From: Hoyosella sp. YIM 151337
Lineage (GTDB): Bacteria > Actinomycetota > Actinomycetes > Mycobacteriales > Mycobacteriaceae
Reading direction: 5' to 3'
Assembly (NCBI RefSeq): GCF_026041215.1
Contig: NZ_JAPEIQ010000048.1
Coordinates: forward strand, 20,701-84,700
Length of the DNA: 64,000 nt
The notes under the pieces were generated by a model. That model was not told where the DNA came from, made no database searches, and saw only the letters and a list, made by a program, of their open reading frames with translations. Shown piece after piece: positions 51,458 to 60,825 of the stretch. The translations under genes and the position numbers were made by a program. Numbering within the stretch: the first letter of the stretch is position 1; the number at the start of each line of letters is the position of its first letter.

Positions 51458-51919
51458 ATGTTCGACGACGACGTGTTCAGCAACGAGTTCACCGACCCCG
51501 AACCACCCGCTCACCACCACCAAACCCGCGCCGAGGACACGAGCAGTGACGAGCGTGAGTTCGTCCCCCAGTTCCCCACCGTCGTGGACTGGGTCCACGG
51601 CTACTTCCTCAAACTCATCCGCCGCAAAATCGTCGACGGAGCCGGATCCGGCCTCTCCTGGGACGCCCGCTGGTGGCACTACCCAGAAGTCGTCGCCCGC
51701 CTCACCGCCCTGCACCAAGCATGGGAAGCCGCCCGCGCCTCCGACGACATGACCGCCATGTCCTCCTGGTGGATCAACCACCTCGAACCCCACCTGCGCG
51801 TCATCCTCGACCCCGAAACCGGCCCCATGTCCGACGCCACCCGCAACGGCGAATTCCTCGGACACCCCCGCCTACCCGCACACCCAGTACCACCACACGT
51901 ACTCTCGATCATTATCTGA
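51458..51919 (+). CDS. DUF4913-like protein
   Basis: The 153-residue protein contains FVPQFPTVVDWVHGYFL and WDARWWHYPEVVARLTALHQ followed by a DMTAMSSWWINHLEPH stretch, the Trp-rich pattern of DUF4913 proteins found next to actinobacterial coupling proteins. Function unknown. It is 6 bp after the TraG stop and is the last plus-strand gene of the cluster. Confidence 0.75.
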   Translation: MFDDDVFSNEFTDPEPPAHHHQTRAEDTSSDEREFVPQFPTVVDWVHGYFLKLIRRKIVDGAGSGLSWDARWWHYPEVVARLTALHQAWEAARASDDMTAMSSWWINHLEPHLRVILDPETGPMSDATRNGEFLGHPRLPAHPVPPHVLSIII

Positions 51920-52311
51920 ACTGACTCACTGGGCTGGATGAGTCGAAGAAGGCCCCGTCCCCGCGAGGGGCCCGGGAAGGACTTTGAATAACGGTGGATC
52001 TGATCTTGGTTCGACACGCCAGGCAGTAGACAGCGGATGCGTGACGGCTGGGGTGGGTGTACGGGCGCGCAGCGATGCGTGACCGTCTCCGTGTACGGCG
52101 CCGGGGTGGCCGTCGAGCAGGCGACCGGTGCGCTGCTTCCGAGGCCGCCGAGATGCGTTCGATGTCGGCCGACCACCAGCCCTCGTCTGAAGTCGACTTG
52201 ACGGTCCACGAGGTGACGCGGCCTTCACCGCAGGTGCGGTACTTACCCCACACTCGTCTCGGTGTGCTAGCGATCGCTGTGGAGCGTGGGGATGCAATGA
52301 TGCATAGTCTC
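51920..52311. other. Gap between the transfer cluster and the toxin-antitoxin unit
   Basis: GGCCCC (51951-51956) and GGGGCC (51967-51972) form a GC-rich stem that may act as a weak terminator without a T-run. The rest reads like old coding debris: two minus-strand frames of 113 and 123 codons overlap each other and show no recognisable family, so I do not call a gene. Confidence 0.4.
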
Positions 52312-52340
52312 TTGACGGAATATTCTATGAAGGGAATACT
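52312..52340 (+). promoter_or_regulatory. Promoter of the toxin-antitoxin operon
   Basis: TTGACG (52312-52317), a 17-bp spacer and AATACT (52335-52340) fit a vegetative promoter. The toxin GTG at 52347 would be at or next to the transcript start, so the message is probably leaderless. Inverted halves AATATTC and GAATACT across the spacer and -10 are a likely operator for the antitoxin. Confidence 0.7.
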
Positions 52341-52346
52341 TTAGGT

Positions 52347-52751
52347 GTGATTGTCGATATGCCTGAGGAGTTCTTCGACTACCTCGACCGACTGGAGGCC
52401 AAGGCCACCGGTGGTGACGTGCAGTCGACACGGGTACTGGCGCATGTGGTGGCGGCGCTGGCAGATCTGGCGGCCTTGTCGGCGCCGCCGTCGGTCGAGA
52501 CGCCCGGTCTCAAGCGGGTCCGCCAGTCGGGCCGATTCCCGGTCTGGCGGACCGCGCATCCGTTCGATGAGGGTGTGGCAGTGCGGTTGATCTGCTGGTT
52601 CCCGCCTGACAGCGACACGGTGGTGGTCGCGCTGTTCGCCGCGGACAAGGCCCGCATGGGTGATGTGTTCTACAACAGCGTCGGTCCTCGAGCTGACGTG
52701 GCGATCCAGCAGTGGATTTTCGAAACAGAAGGTGGTGGAGGCGATGACTGA
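52347..52751 (+). CDS. HigB-like toxin
   Basis: The 134-residue protein has the features of HigB/RelE-like toxins encoded ahead of an XRE antitoxin: PGLKRVRQSGRFPVWRTAHP and VRLICWFPPDSDTVVVALFA, i.e. a beta-core with basic residues. Such toxins cut mRNA on ribosomes. GTG 52347 is used; the stop overlaps the antitoxin start by 8 bp. Toxin-first order is typical of HigBA. Confidence 0.78.
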   Translation: MIVDMPEEFFDYLDRLEAKATGGDVQSTRVLAHVVAALADLAALSAPPSVETPGLKRVRQSGRFPVWRTAHPFDEGVAVRLICWFPPDSDTVVVALFAADKARMGDVFYNSVGPRADVAIQQWIFETEGGGGDD

Positions 52752-53112
52752 CCAGCCCAAGGAGCGCCAGTCGTTTCGGCGTGGCAACGAGCGGATCGCG
52801 CAGCTGGCGGCCAACCCGGCGATCGCCGAGCAGGTCGAGCAGGTGCGCGCGGCGACCGCAGCGGTCGACCGGCTCTACGTGCAGACCCTGGCCGAGATTC
52901 GCAAGGCCGGCCAGATGACCCAGACCGACGTGGCGGCCGCCCTCGGTGTCGCACAGGCCGCGGTGTCGAAGATCGAACACCGGCACGACCTGCTGCTTTC
53001 GACGCTGCGCGAGTATCTGACCGCCACCGGCGCGCAACACCCACGCATCGTGGTCGAGAAAGACGGTGTCGAGGTGTCCCTCGACCTCGACACCTTCACC
53101 AGCAAGGCATGA
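52744..53112 (+). CDS. HigA-like XRE antitoxin
   Basis: The 122-residue protein has a helix-turn-helix in GQMTQTDVAAALGVAQAAVS followed by KIEHR, and a C-terminal segment RIVVEKDGVEVSLDLDTF. It would bind and neutralise the toxin and repress the shared promoter. ATG 52744 lies inside the toxin gene's 3' end, indicating coupling. Confidence 0.85.
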   Translation: MTDQPKERQSFRRGNERIAQLAANPAIAEQVEQVRAATAAVDRLYVQTLAEIRKAGQMTQTDVAAALGVAQAAVSKIEHRHDLLLSTLREYLTATGAQHPRIVVEKDGVEVSLDLDTFTSKA

Positions 53113-53255
53113 GTAATGCTCTCCGGTCGAGTAGTACGGATCGACGTGGGCGGTAGCGATGCCGGTAACATCCTGCGTGTGATCGGATGTCCACCGGGTT
53201 ACGACATCGCGGTCGTCGGCCGAGGTCGGTCCGTACGTGTGGGCGGTGGTCGGGC

Positions 53256-55025
53256 GTGACGGAAGTGCCGTGGGGCAGTCCGCAGTGTTCCGGGGACGCA
53301 GTGGAAAACTTCGTTGCTGCTCTACTGCTTCTGAAGTTCCCTAGCGGCACGCGCATTACCCCATCGCAGGGCGATCAGGGTGTCGATATCAAGGTGCCCA
53401 CTGGGGGTGGCTTTGACGTCTACCAAGTCAAGAAGTACTCGACTGCTCTCGATGGTGGACAGGCATCGAAGGTCGAAAAATCGTGGGACCGTGTCAACGC
53501 CGAGTTCGGTGCGGAGAACACCATCACTGGCTGGTATCTCGTCATGCCCTGGGACCCAACGCACGAGCGGGAGAAGTGGTTTCGCGACCTTACGAAGGAC
53601 GCTGGGTTTCCGTGTGAGTGGCGTGGTCGCGCGCATCTGAACGGTTGGGCTGCCGATAATCCACGTCTGGTCGAGTACTTCTTCGGCTCGGGCGCTGAGC
53701 GCCTCGAGAAGATGATCGCTTCGCTCACCCTGAACGGGACCGAACTAGAGGACAGCACCGGTGACAGTCGCCTCGACGCTGTCACTAACCGATACCTCCA
53801 GCTGCAGAACACGCTCGACGACCTCAGTCCCTTCTACACCTATCGGCTCAATCTGATTTCAGCCTCGAATCTCGCGCGAATGCGCGAGGAAAAGAACTGG
53901 AGTTCGAGCAGCAGTTCAGTCGGAGTCACCACCTACAGGCGCGTCAGCTCGGACTACTACGTCGAGATTTCGGTAACACCGATTTCCGCAGCCGCAGCGG
54001 CGTTCGATCCCATCAGCGTGCGGATGGAGATATCTGCTGATGAACCGGCGGACGCCGAAGAACTGGAGCGGTACTTCAAGTACGGCATCGCGCCCACTGA
54101 AGCTGTCGATGCGGTCGTCGTCGAGGCGCATGGTCCGCCGGGTGCGGTTCCTGAACTGGCCCCTGGCATGGTGCGCCTAGCCGACGTGACTGTCCCCAGC
54201 CCGTGGGAGACGTTAGCGCTACACTGCACCACCAACGATCCCTTCGCCGCCCAAGACGATCGTGCAGAGAGCGAGGGTGGGGACGACGACGCAGTGCTCG
54301 AGCTAGGGCCGATTGTGACCACCGAGGGCGCACGCGGACGCGCGTTCCGGGCCCGCGGTGAAGCCATCGAGATGGAACTATTGGTCGGACGTAGTGATGA
54401 CCCCATGACGATCAGTGCGTGGGCGGTGCCGATCGGCGACAAACTGCCGCACCGTGTCCTGCAAGAGCTGGTCTTTGCCCAAAAACTCTGGTCGGGTGAC
54501 TTCTACGTATGCCTCACGATCCCAAACGGACCGGCGTTGGTCGAATCCACGCGGCCACCGGCGAGACCACACGTTCTGCATTCCGCGCAACAGTGGACTG
54601 ACGTAGCTGTGAACCTGATGGTCCTCCAGCGATTCAGCCACCGGCAGCTCCGAATGCCGCACTACCTGACGGGCAAAGAAGCGCACACGATCGAATCGGC
54701 GGCCCAGATGGCGCTCACCGGAACGATCGAACACAGCTGGGAGAACCTTCGCGTTGTGAGCCCGGCTATGCCTCTCACCGGGATAGCTGCCCTCGTGGTT
54801 TTCCAGCCCCTAGTTCTGGTCTACGACGGCGCCACCCACGAGCTAGACATCACTGTGCGCTCGGTGTGCGATCAAGTCGAAGCTGTCGAGGTGGCCGATG
54901 ATCACATTCTGGTCAGACCGGTGAATGGCGCCAAGGTTCGCAGCACGCTGGTGCCCCGCAGCGAGTATGACTACCGAGTTCTAACGCGGCCGGTTGACCC
55001 CGGGGTGGCCTTCCGGGCCCGCTGA
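53256..55025 (+). CDS. Mrr-like restriction endonuclease with a large unassigned C-terminal region
   Basis: The product is 589 residues from GTG 53256. Residues ~12-62 show an Mrr-type PD-(D/E)xK core: GDAVENFVAALLLLKFP, then QGDQGVDIKV (Asp44) and DVYQVKKYS (Gln57, Lys59). A YLVMPWDPTHEREKWFRDL segment follows. The C-terminal ~430 residues match nothing I recognise and have alternating beta-rich stretches. There is no methylase gene nearby, so it may be a single-gene defence nuclease triggered by its C-terminal part; this is inference. It follows the toxin-antitoxin pair by 143 bp. Confidence 0.72.
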   Translation: MTEVPWGSPQCSGDAVENFVAALLLLKFPSGTRITPSQGDQGVDIKVPTGGGFDVYQVKKYSTALDGGQASKVEKSWDRVNAEFGAENTITGWYLVMPWDPTHEREKWFRDLTKDAGFPCEWRGRAHLNGWAADNPRLVEYFFGSGAERLEKMIASLTLNGTELEDSTGDSRLDAVTNRYLQLQNTLDDLSPFYTYRLNLISASNLARMREEKNWSSSSSSVGVTTYRRVSSDYYVEISVTPISAAAAAFDPISVRMEISADEPADAEELERYFKYGIAPTEAVDAVVVEAHGPPGAVPELAPGMVRLADVTVPSPWETLALHCTTNDPFAAQDDRAESEGGDDDAVLELGPIVTTEGARGRAFRARGEAIEMELLVGRSDDPMTISAWAVPIGDKLPHRVLQELVFAQKLWSGDFYVCLTIPNGPALVESTRPPARPHVLHSAQQWTDVAVNLMVLQRFSHRQLRMPHYLTGKEAHTIESAAQMALTGTIEHSWENLRVVSPAMPLTGIAALVVFQPLVLVYDGATHELDITVRSVCDQVEAVEVADDHILVRPVNGAKVRSTLVPRSEYDYRVLTRPVDPGVAFRAR

Positions 55026-55201
55026 GGTAAACCAGTCAACACGAAGGGGAAGAGGCACTAAGCCCTCATTCAGAAGGGCGTCATTCTTACTGCAAGGGTG
55101 GTCTCGATCAGGCACCACTCCGGTATGTTGAGCTAGGCGCCGAACGCAGGTCACAGGTCAGAATGTGATGCCAAGCCCCGAAAATGAGGTCACAGATTCC
55201 T

Positions 55202-56029
55202 CTAGATCTCCGCACTGTAGTCGGTGCTGAGACCCAATACGGTGCTCGCGTCGAGTGCAGGCCCGGTGTCAGCGTCCTGTTGCGGGTGGTTGTGGAGCAT
55301 TTCGGCCGGGGTGCGTGGGTGGCCGAGTTTGGCTGCTGTGAGGGCGTCGATGATTTCGTGGGGGATCTGGCCGGGGTTTGCTCCGTCTGTCATGGGTGGC
55401 TCGACGTGGTCGTCGCCTGCGACTTGTCCCATGGTTTGTCGGGTGTGGTGCAGCGCTGCCCCGGCCAGGGCCACGGTGGTGAGGCTGGCGCTGTTCGTCG
55501 CGGAGCTGGTGGGCGCGGTGGGTTCTGCCGCGTGGCCGGTGAACGCGGCTCGTGCTTGCTCATCGAGTTCGTGTGAGGTGTGGGGGATGAGCTTGGCGGC
55601 GGTGTAGACGGCGGCGAGCGCGGCTGCGGCTTCGAAGATGGTGCGGTCGTTTCGTTCGCGCTGTTGTTCGGCCTGGGCGTGCTGGCGGGCGCGTTCGTGT
55701 TCTTCGGTGAGGCGGCGTTCGTTCTCGGCCGCGATCGCGGCGTAGTCGCGTGCTTTTTCGGCTTCGCTGCCGTGCAGGTGCCGGGCGGCGGCTGCGGCCG
55801 CGAGCGCTTGGGCGGCTGCGCGCTGCTGGAGGGTGAGCTGGCGGGTGATGTCTTCAGTGGGCCGGGGCTGTGGTGTGTGCTGGCCTGCCGCGCGCCGTTG
55901 CTCGACGTTGTCAACGAAGCGTGTGACCGCGCTGATCTTCCTTTCCGCGCTTGCCGTGTGGTCGGCGGCGGCGGTGCGGCCGCGGCGGCGCAGCAGGGTG
56001 CGCCGCTGTCTGCGTGTCGTGTCAGCCAC
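55202..56029 (-). CDS. Relaxase-associated coiled-coil protein
   Basis: The 275-residue protein begins with GTG 56029 (AAGGAACC upstream) and is very basic at the N-terminus. It has an Ala/Glu/Arg-rich coiled coil (KARDYAAIAAENERRLTEEH), a weakly hydrophobic stretch (FEAAAALAAVYTAAKLI) and a Thr/Ala-rich C-terminus. It lies 25 bp after the relaxase gene on the same strand, so it is probably a transfer accessory factor, perhaps linking relaxase to the membrane. No known domain. Confidence 0.7.
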   Translation of the reverse strand: MADTTRRQRRTLLRRRGRTAAADHTASAERKISAVTRFVDNVEQRRAAGQHTPQPRPTEDITRQLTLQQRAAAQALAAAAAARHLHGSEAEKARDYAAIAAENERRLTEEHERARQHAQAEQQRERNDRTIFEAAAALAAVYTAAKLIPHTSHELDEQARAAFTGHAAEPTAPTSSATNSASLTTVALAGAALHHTRQTMGQVAGDDHVEPPMTDGANPGQIPHEIIDALTAAKLGHPRTPAEMLHNHPQQDADTGPALDASTVLGLSTDYSAEI

Positions 56030-56054
56030 GATGGTTCCTTCCCTGGTGGTGGGT

Positions 56055-59000
56055 CTAGTCGTCGATACCGTGTCCGCGATCCGGGCCACGGTAGTTGTCT
56101 TGCGCGCGAGGCGTTCTGGGTGTTGGTTGCGGCCCGCGTGCGGGGTCTCGGCGGCGGGCGTCGAGTTCTGCTTTCATCAGCTGTGCTCGCTGTTGTGCGG
56201 CTGCGAGCTGGCGCTGCAGGTCTTGCTGTTGCTCGATGGTGGTGTCTGCTGGCTGCTGACTGTGGGGATCGAGCTGGCGCCGGGCTTCGGTGATCTTGCG
56301 GTTCGTCTCGGTGAGTGCGAGGCGCAGACTTCCTGTGTCGTAATGAGCGTAAGCGGCTGCGGCATTGCGTGCCTGCGCGGTGGCGTGCTGCTGCCGTAAC
56401 TGCGATCGGACGATGTCCTCGCGCTGTCGCTGCTCGGGGGTGAGGGTGCTGCGGCGCTGCAGCTCTTGGTGCAGACGCTGTTTGCGCTGTTGTTGCTGCA
56501 CGGTCCAGTCGTGTTGTCTGCTGCGCAGGGTGTCGCTGGCGGTGCGTGCGAATTCCGCGTGCTGATCGCGGTCGCGGCGGGCACGGTCGAGCATGCCGGG
56601 TGTGGGTCGCGGCCGATCGGGGGTGAGCCGGGCCGCGGCCGTGTGGAGCTGTTCAGCACGGCGGCGGGCCGCATCGTATTCGCTTGTGAGGTGTTCGATC
56701 TGGGTGTCGAGGGTGTCACGCTGGCGGCGGGCGAGTCTGCCGAGCTGGTCGCGCTGGCGCTGCAGCTCCGTGATCTGCCGGCGGATCTGGGTGGCGTGTT
56801 CGAGCGCGGGCCCGCTCTGGGCTTCGGCGTCGTCGTAGCGCTGCCATTGGTGCTGGCGCTGGGTGAGTTCCTCAACGAGGGCGGCGGCTTTGTGCGCGTC
56901 AGCGGTGTGCTGGTGCGCTTGCGCCGCGAGTGCCGCGGGGAACGGGGCGGGTGGTTTCGCGATTTCGGCGTGAAGTTCGGTGTCGCTGTAGCGGCGCTCA
57001 CGGTGCGCGCGGATCGCGTCGTAGAGTTCGCGGATTTCAGCGGTGTTGTGGTCGGTGGTGAGCCGGTGGTAGCGGCGGCGCATGATGGCGGCGTATTCGG
57101 CCAGCCCGATGTCGGTGCCGGGGTGACGTGGCGGCAGCGGCACCAGTCCGGTCTGGCCGGCTGGCGCGGTGACGGTGGTGGTGGTGTCAAGTCGGTGGCG
57201 TATCACCGCGGCGATGTCATCGGCGGTCTCGAGACCGCGGGCGTGGATGGCGTCGGCCAGTGCGCCTGCAGGGTTGATGCCTGCGTCGTGGAGTTCGGCG
57301 AGGCGGGCCTTCAGGCGCGTGTAGCTTTCCGGTGATTCCTCGCGCATGGTCGCGGCGATCGCGGACGGCATTGCGGTGTCGATGAGGTGCTCGAGGTATG
57401 CGTCGCGCAGCATGCCCTGTGCGGTGGTGTAGGCGTCGAGCGCCCGTTCGGGGTTGTCGGCTTCGTGCAGCGCAGCGCGGAGCTGTTCGGTGGCGGAGAG
57501 TTCGGCGGCGTCCGCGGCGAGGATGCGCCGCAGCCCTTCTGTTTCGGGGGAAAGCGGGGCTTGCTGGGGGAGCCGGTTGTCGGGGGCGTTGCGGATGTGC
57601 TGGCCCTCGGTGTCGACATCGAGCGGCTCGTCGGTGATGACCCATGCGTGGTTCTCGCCGCGGCCGCGGGTGAGCCCGACGTAGGCGGACTGGCGTGACG
57701 CGCTGCCGGGGACGGTGAGGTAATGCCCGGTGTCGACGGTGAGGCCCTGCGCGCGGTGCACGGTCGAGGCATAGCCAAGCTCGACGGATTGGCGCACGTA
57801 TCCGGCGGGGAGGGTGACCGAGCCGCGATGCTCGGTGTGACGCACGGTCAGTGCTCCGTCGCTGTGTACGTGCTCGACAGTCCAGAGGTCACCGTTGAGA
57901 ACGCGGGAGCCGGGACGGGTACCGCCTTTGGTGCGCAGATCGCGGTCGTTGTCGCGGGTGACGATGCGATCGCCGCGGCCTGCGTCGAGTTCATCGGCCA
58001 GGGTGACGGTGTGGCTGGTGTCGGTGGTGCGGTGTTCGCGGTGATGGGCCTGGATGCGTTCGTTGAGTTCCCGTGTCAGCGCGACGGTGTCGGTCATGAC
58101 GATGGAGGTCAGGCCGCGCTGAGTGTCGCGCAGGTGCGCGTGCACAACTTCGTCAAGGAGGCTGTCCCGGTCGCCGCCGTGCAGCCAGCCTCGTTGTTCG
58201 AACAGGCTGATGGCTTCAGGCTTCCCGGACCGCAGGGCGAGCGAATTCACCGCTTGCTGCTGGTCGTCACCGAAGCGAACCACGGTGGTCAGTTGCGGGG
58301 CGCGGGTGTGGCTGGCGAGCAAGCGCAGGGTGCCGCTGGTCTCGACCGCGTCGAGCTGGGCTGGGTCGCCGAGCAGCCGCACAACGGCACCTGTTCGCTC
58401 GGCGATGTCGCGCAGCGCGTCGAGGTCATGCAGTGAGGTCATTGCGGCTTCGTCGACGAGCAGCATCGTTTCAGGTGTGATGTCGCGGCTCAGTGTGCCC
58501 GCAGCGACGTTGTCGATCCGGCCGCGCCACGGGTAGGTGAGCGAGGCGACGGTGCTGGTGTCGGTGCCGATTTCTTCACCGAGTTTGGTGGCGGCGGCTG
58601 CTGAGGGCGCGAGCGCGATGACGTCGCGGCCGCTGGCTTTCCACGCGTCCACGACGGCTTTCATGGCGGTGGTTTTCCCCGCGCCTGCGGCTCCGGTAGC
58701 GACAGCGACGCGTGCACCGGAGAGACAGAAGTGTTCCGCGAGGGCACGCTGGCCCGGGTTCGGTGTCCGGTCCATCGCGTCGATGGCGTGCGCCAGGTGC
58801 GCGCGTGTGGTGAACGCGGTGGTGGGTTCACCACACGCGTCGATGAGGCGGGCTTCGGCATCGAGGACCGCAGTGCTGGTGTGCAGTTGTTCGCCGTGGC
58901 GGGTGAGTTGCGAGCTTCCGTCAGCGCGGCGCAGCGCGTCTGGCACTGGGACTGTTTCGGGTGGTTCGAGGGTGACGGATTCGCGGGAGAGAGCGCGCGC

Positions 59001-60506
59001 GACGACCGCGTCGATCATGGCGCGGCGCTGCCCGGAGGTGGGGAAGGCGACGCTGGCGAGTTGCGCTTCCACGGCACCTTCAATGTGGGGCCGCGCCCAG
59101 GTGGCGCGTTTCTCCGACACAGCGGCGATGGTGAGCGCGGCCTCCGCATCCACACCGTGGAAGTCCCTCGCGCCCAGGTTCTCTTCGGGCCGCAGCGCCC
59201 GGTGAAGCATCGCTTCTACGCTGGGCTCGCCGCCGAGGATGGCGGCCGCCTGGCGGCGCCACTGCTGCTGGTGCTGGGCGAGGGATTTGGCTTCGTTTTT
59301 GCCCTGCCGGGTTTCCAGGTTCGCCTGCTGCAGGAGCCGGAACTCGGTTTCCCGGTCGGGGGAGTAGCCGTGCTGGCGGCGGTAGTCACGCACGAGCTCA
59401 TCACGGCGGTTCTTGATCATCTGCGAGCGTGTCGACCATGACTGGCACAGCCGCTCATCTATCCCGGCGACTTCGATCACCGGCTGCTTGCCGCGCGCGG
59501 TGACGCGCTCGACCGTGGTGATGCCCAGTGATCGTCTGAGGTTGTCGATCACGGCGGCGTTGTACCGCTGCGATGCGGCGACGCCGTGTTTGAACACCGC
59601 GCGGGTGTCGAGCGCGGACCACGTCCCGTCCACGCCTTGTACCTTGACTGACACAGCGCAGTGGGTGTGCAAGTTAGGATCACCCGCCCGGGTGTCGTAG
59701 TGATCGTAGGCGGCGATGATCAGTCCGGTGGTATTGATCTGCCGCTCGCTGCGGTCCCCGCGCCGGGTGAACGCGGCGTTGTCTTCCAGGAACCCGATCG
59801 CGTCAGCGACCGCGTCGTGGTGTGCCTTCTCGACCGCGCGGCGCGTTGTCTCATCACCGAGGGCCCACAGCACGCTGACGGATTTCGCTGGCGTGAACGT
59901 CAGGTCGAAACCCGCCACCGGGTAGCGCTTCTTCTTCGCCGCTTCCGCAGTAATCCAGGAGGACAGCTCCATACTGCTGGCAGGCGCGCGGCCGTGGTGC
60001 TTCTCGAAAACAGGGAGCGCTGCTTCGCTGTGGAGTTGCTGGCGCTCGTCCTTGCTTGGGGCGCGCCCGTTGTCTTCGGCGAACGCGCGGTCCGCGGCTT
60101 CGAGTGTGTCCCGCAGCACGGAGTCGTTCTTAAACGCGGGGAACTTCCTGCCCAGCCTGGTCTGCCGGACTTCTTCCCGTGCGGCGCGCTGCTGAGCGCG
60201 CCGCGTCGCGGCGTTGGCATGCACTGCCGTGGTGATGGTGTCGGTGTTGGGGTGCAGTCCCTCTCCGAACAGCGCCCGCATTTGCGCCTCGGTGACCGTG
60301 CCGGACACTACTCTCTCGTCGCGGCGCTGCCCGTTGTAGTCGGCGAGCGAGCGTAGCCCGGCCCCGGCCCACCGGCCCGGTGGTGTCCCGTTGGCGTGGT
60401 AGTAGCTCGCGAGGGATTGGCCTGCCTCGCGCTGCACGTCCTGCGTGGCGACGGAACGGCTCAGGTAGCTGTATCCGTCGCCCGCGTGGAGGACATGCAC
60501 GGTCAT
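56055..60506 (-). CDS. traA: MobF-type relaxase-helicase (TraA/TrwC-like)
   Basis: The 1483-residue protein has the TrwC relaxase domain at the N-terminus (Tyr in DGYSYLSRS, and the metal-binding His set in DPNLHTHCAVSVKVQ near residue 285). A RecD/TraI-type helicase follows, with Walker A in ATGAAGAGKTTAM, Walker B in MLLVDEAAM, LLGDPAQLDAV and the later STVHRAQGLTVD. The C-terminal ~350 residues are coiled coil. It nicks oriT and unwinds the strand to be transferred. No ribosome site is visible before GTG 60509/ATG 60506. The gene is complete. Confidence 0.92.
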   Translation of the reverse strand: MTVHVLHAGDGYSYLSRSVATQDVQREAGQSLASYYHANGTPPGRWAGAGLRSLADYNGQRRDERVVSGTVTEAQMRALFGEGLHPNTDTITTAVHANAATRRAQQRAAREEVRQTRLGRKFPAFKNDSVLRDTLEAADRAFAEDNGRAPSKDERQQLHSEAALPVFEKHHGRAPASSMELSSWITAEAAKKKRYPVAGFDLTFTPAKSVSVLWALGDETTRRAVEKAHHDAVADAIGFLEDNAAFTRRGDRSERQINTTGLIIAAYDHYDTRAGDPNLHTHCAVSVKVQGVDGTWSALDTRAVFKHGVAASQRYNAAVIDNLRRSLGITTVERVTARGKQPVIEVAGIDERLCQSWSTRSQMIKNRRDELVRDYRRQHGYSPDRETEFRLLQQANLETRQGKNEAKSLAQHQQQWRRQAAAILGGEPSVEAMLHRALRPEENLGARDFHGVDAEAALTIAAVSEKRATWARPHIEGAVEAQLASVAFPTSGQRRAMIDAVVARALSRESVTLEPPETVPVPDALRRADGSSQLTRHGEQLHTSTAVLDAEARLIDACGEPTTAFTTRAHLAHAIDAMDRTPNPGQRALAEHFCLSGARVAVATGAAGAGKTTAMKAVVDAWKASGRDVIALAPSAAAATKLGEEIGTDTSTVASLTYPWRGRIDNVAAGTLSRDITPETMLLVDEAAMTSLHDLDALRDIAERTGAVVRLLGDPAQLDAVETSGTLRLLASHTRAPQLTTVVRFGDDQQQAVNSLALRSGKPEAISLFEQRGWLHGGDRDSLLDEVVHAHLRDTQRGLTSIVMTDTVALTRELNERIQAHHREHRTTDTSHTVTLADELDAGRGDRIVTRDNDRDLRTKGGTRPGSRVLNGDLWTVEHVHSDGALTVRHTEHRGSVTLPAGYVRQSVELGYASTVHRAQGLTVDTGHYLTVPGSASRQSAYVGLTRGRGENHAWVITDEPLDVDTEGQHIRNAPDNRLPQQAPLSPETEGLRRILAADAAELSATEQLRAALHEADNPERALDAYTTAQGMLRDAYLEHLIDTAMPSAIAATMREESPESYTRLKARLAELHDAGINPAGALADAIHARGLETADDIAAVIRHRLDTTTTVTAPAGQTGLVPLPPRHPGTDIGLAEYAAIMRRRYHRLTTDHNTAEIRELYDAIRAHRERRYSDTELHAEIAKPPAPFPAALAAQAHQHTADAHKAAALVEELTQRQHQWQRYDDAEAQSGPALEHATQIRRQITELQRQRDQLGRLARRQRDTLDTQIEHLTSEYDAARRRAEQLHTAAARLTPDRPRPTPGMLDRARRDRDQHAEFARTASDTLRSRQHDWTVQQQQRKQRLHQELQRRSTLTPEQRQREDIVRSQLRQQHATAQARNAAAAYAHYDTGSLRLALTETNRKITEARRQLDPHSQQPADTTIEQQQDLQRQLAAAQQRAQLMKAELDARRRDPARGPQPTPRTPRAQDNYRGPDRGHGIDD

Positions 60507-60825
60507 CACGCGACGTGATCTTACGGGCAGTTCCCCCTAAAGTCTGAATTTCAGCCAGAGGTGTGTGCGTTGTGAGTGACTGCCGTCATAGTACTGACTG
60601 GCATAGATCGCGTGCCGGACTTAGGGGGCTGCTGGCTGGAAGTTGGAGTGCTGGTGACGGTGTTGCCGGGGCGGTCGGTGCGCGGGCTTGTTATGGTGTT
60701 TCGCAACACGCTCCGGCGTGAGCGCGGGTTTTGGTTGCGTTAGGTTTTCCGTCTCCGGGGATCGCCATGTTTGTCGGCGAGGGTGTGACGCGCCCCTGTC
60801 ACTGTTCGTTCGTATGATGCTGTGC
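60507..60825. other. oriT: Intergenic region, candidate origin of transfer
   Basis: The 319 bp lies between the divergent relaxase and accessory genes, where MobF-type oriTs usually lie. It contains a long-range inverted repeat: CCCCCTAAAGTC (60533-60544) versus GACTTAGGGGG (60618-60628, one base shorter). It also contains a near-direct repeat starting TGACTG at about 60577 and 60594. No nick site can be assigned by eye. Confidence 0.5.
60813..60818 (+). promoter_or_regulatory. Possible -10 box of the accessory gene
   Basis: TATGAT lies seven bases before ATG 60826. With no ribosome site in front of that ATG, a leaderless message is likely. No good -35 is seen. Confidence 0.4.

Noticed and set aside
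51912..52297. Minus-strand frames between the transfer cluster and the toxin gene
   Set aside because: Two overlapping frames of similar length without motif, ribosome site or coherent composition.
54210..54220. TAGCGCTAC inside the Mrr-like gene
   Set aside because: A single copy within a coding frame without palindromic extension; probably chance.
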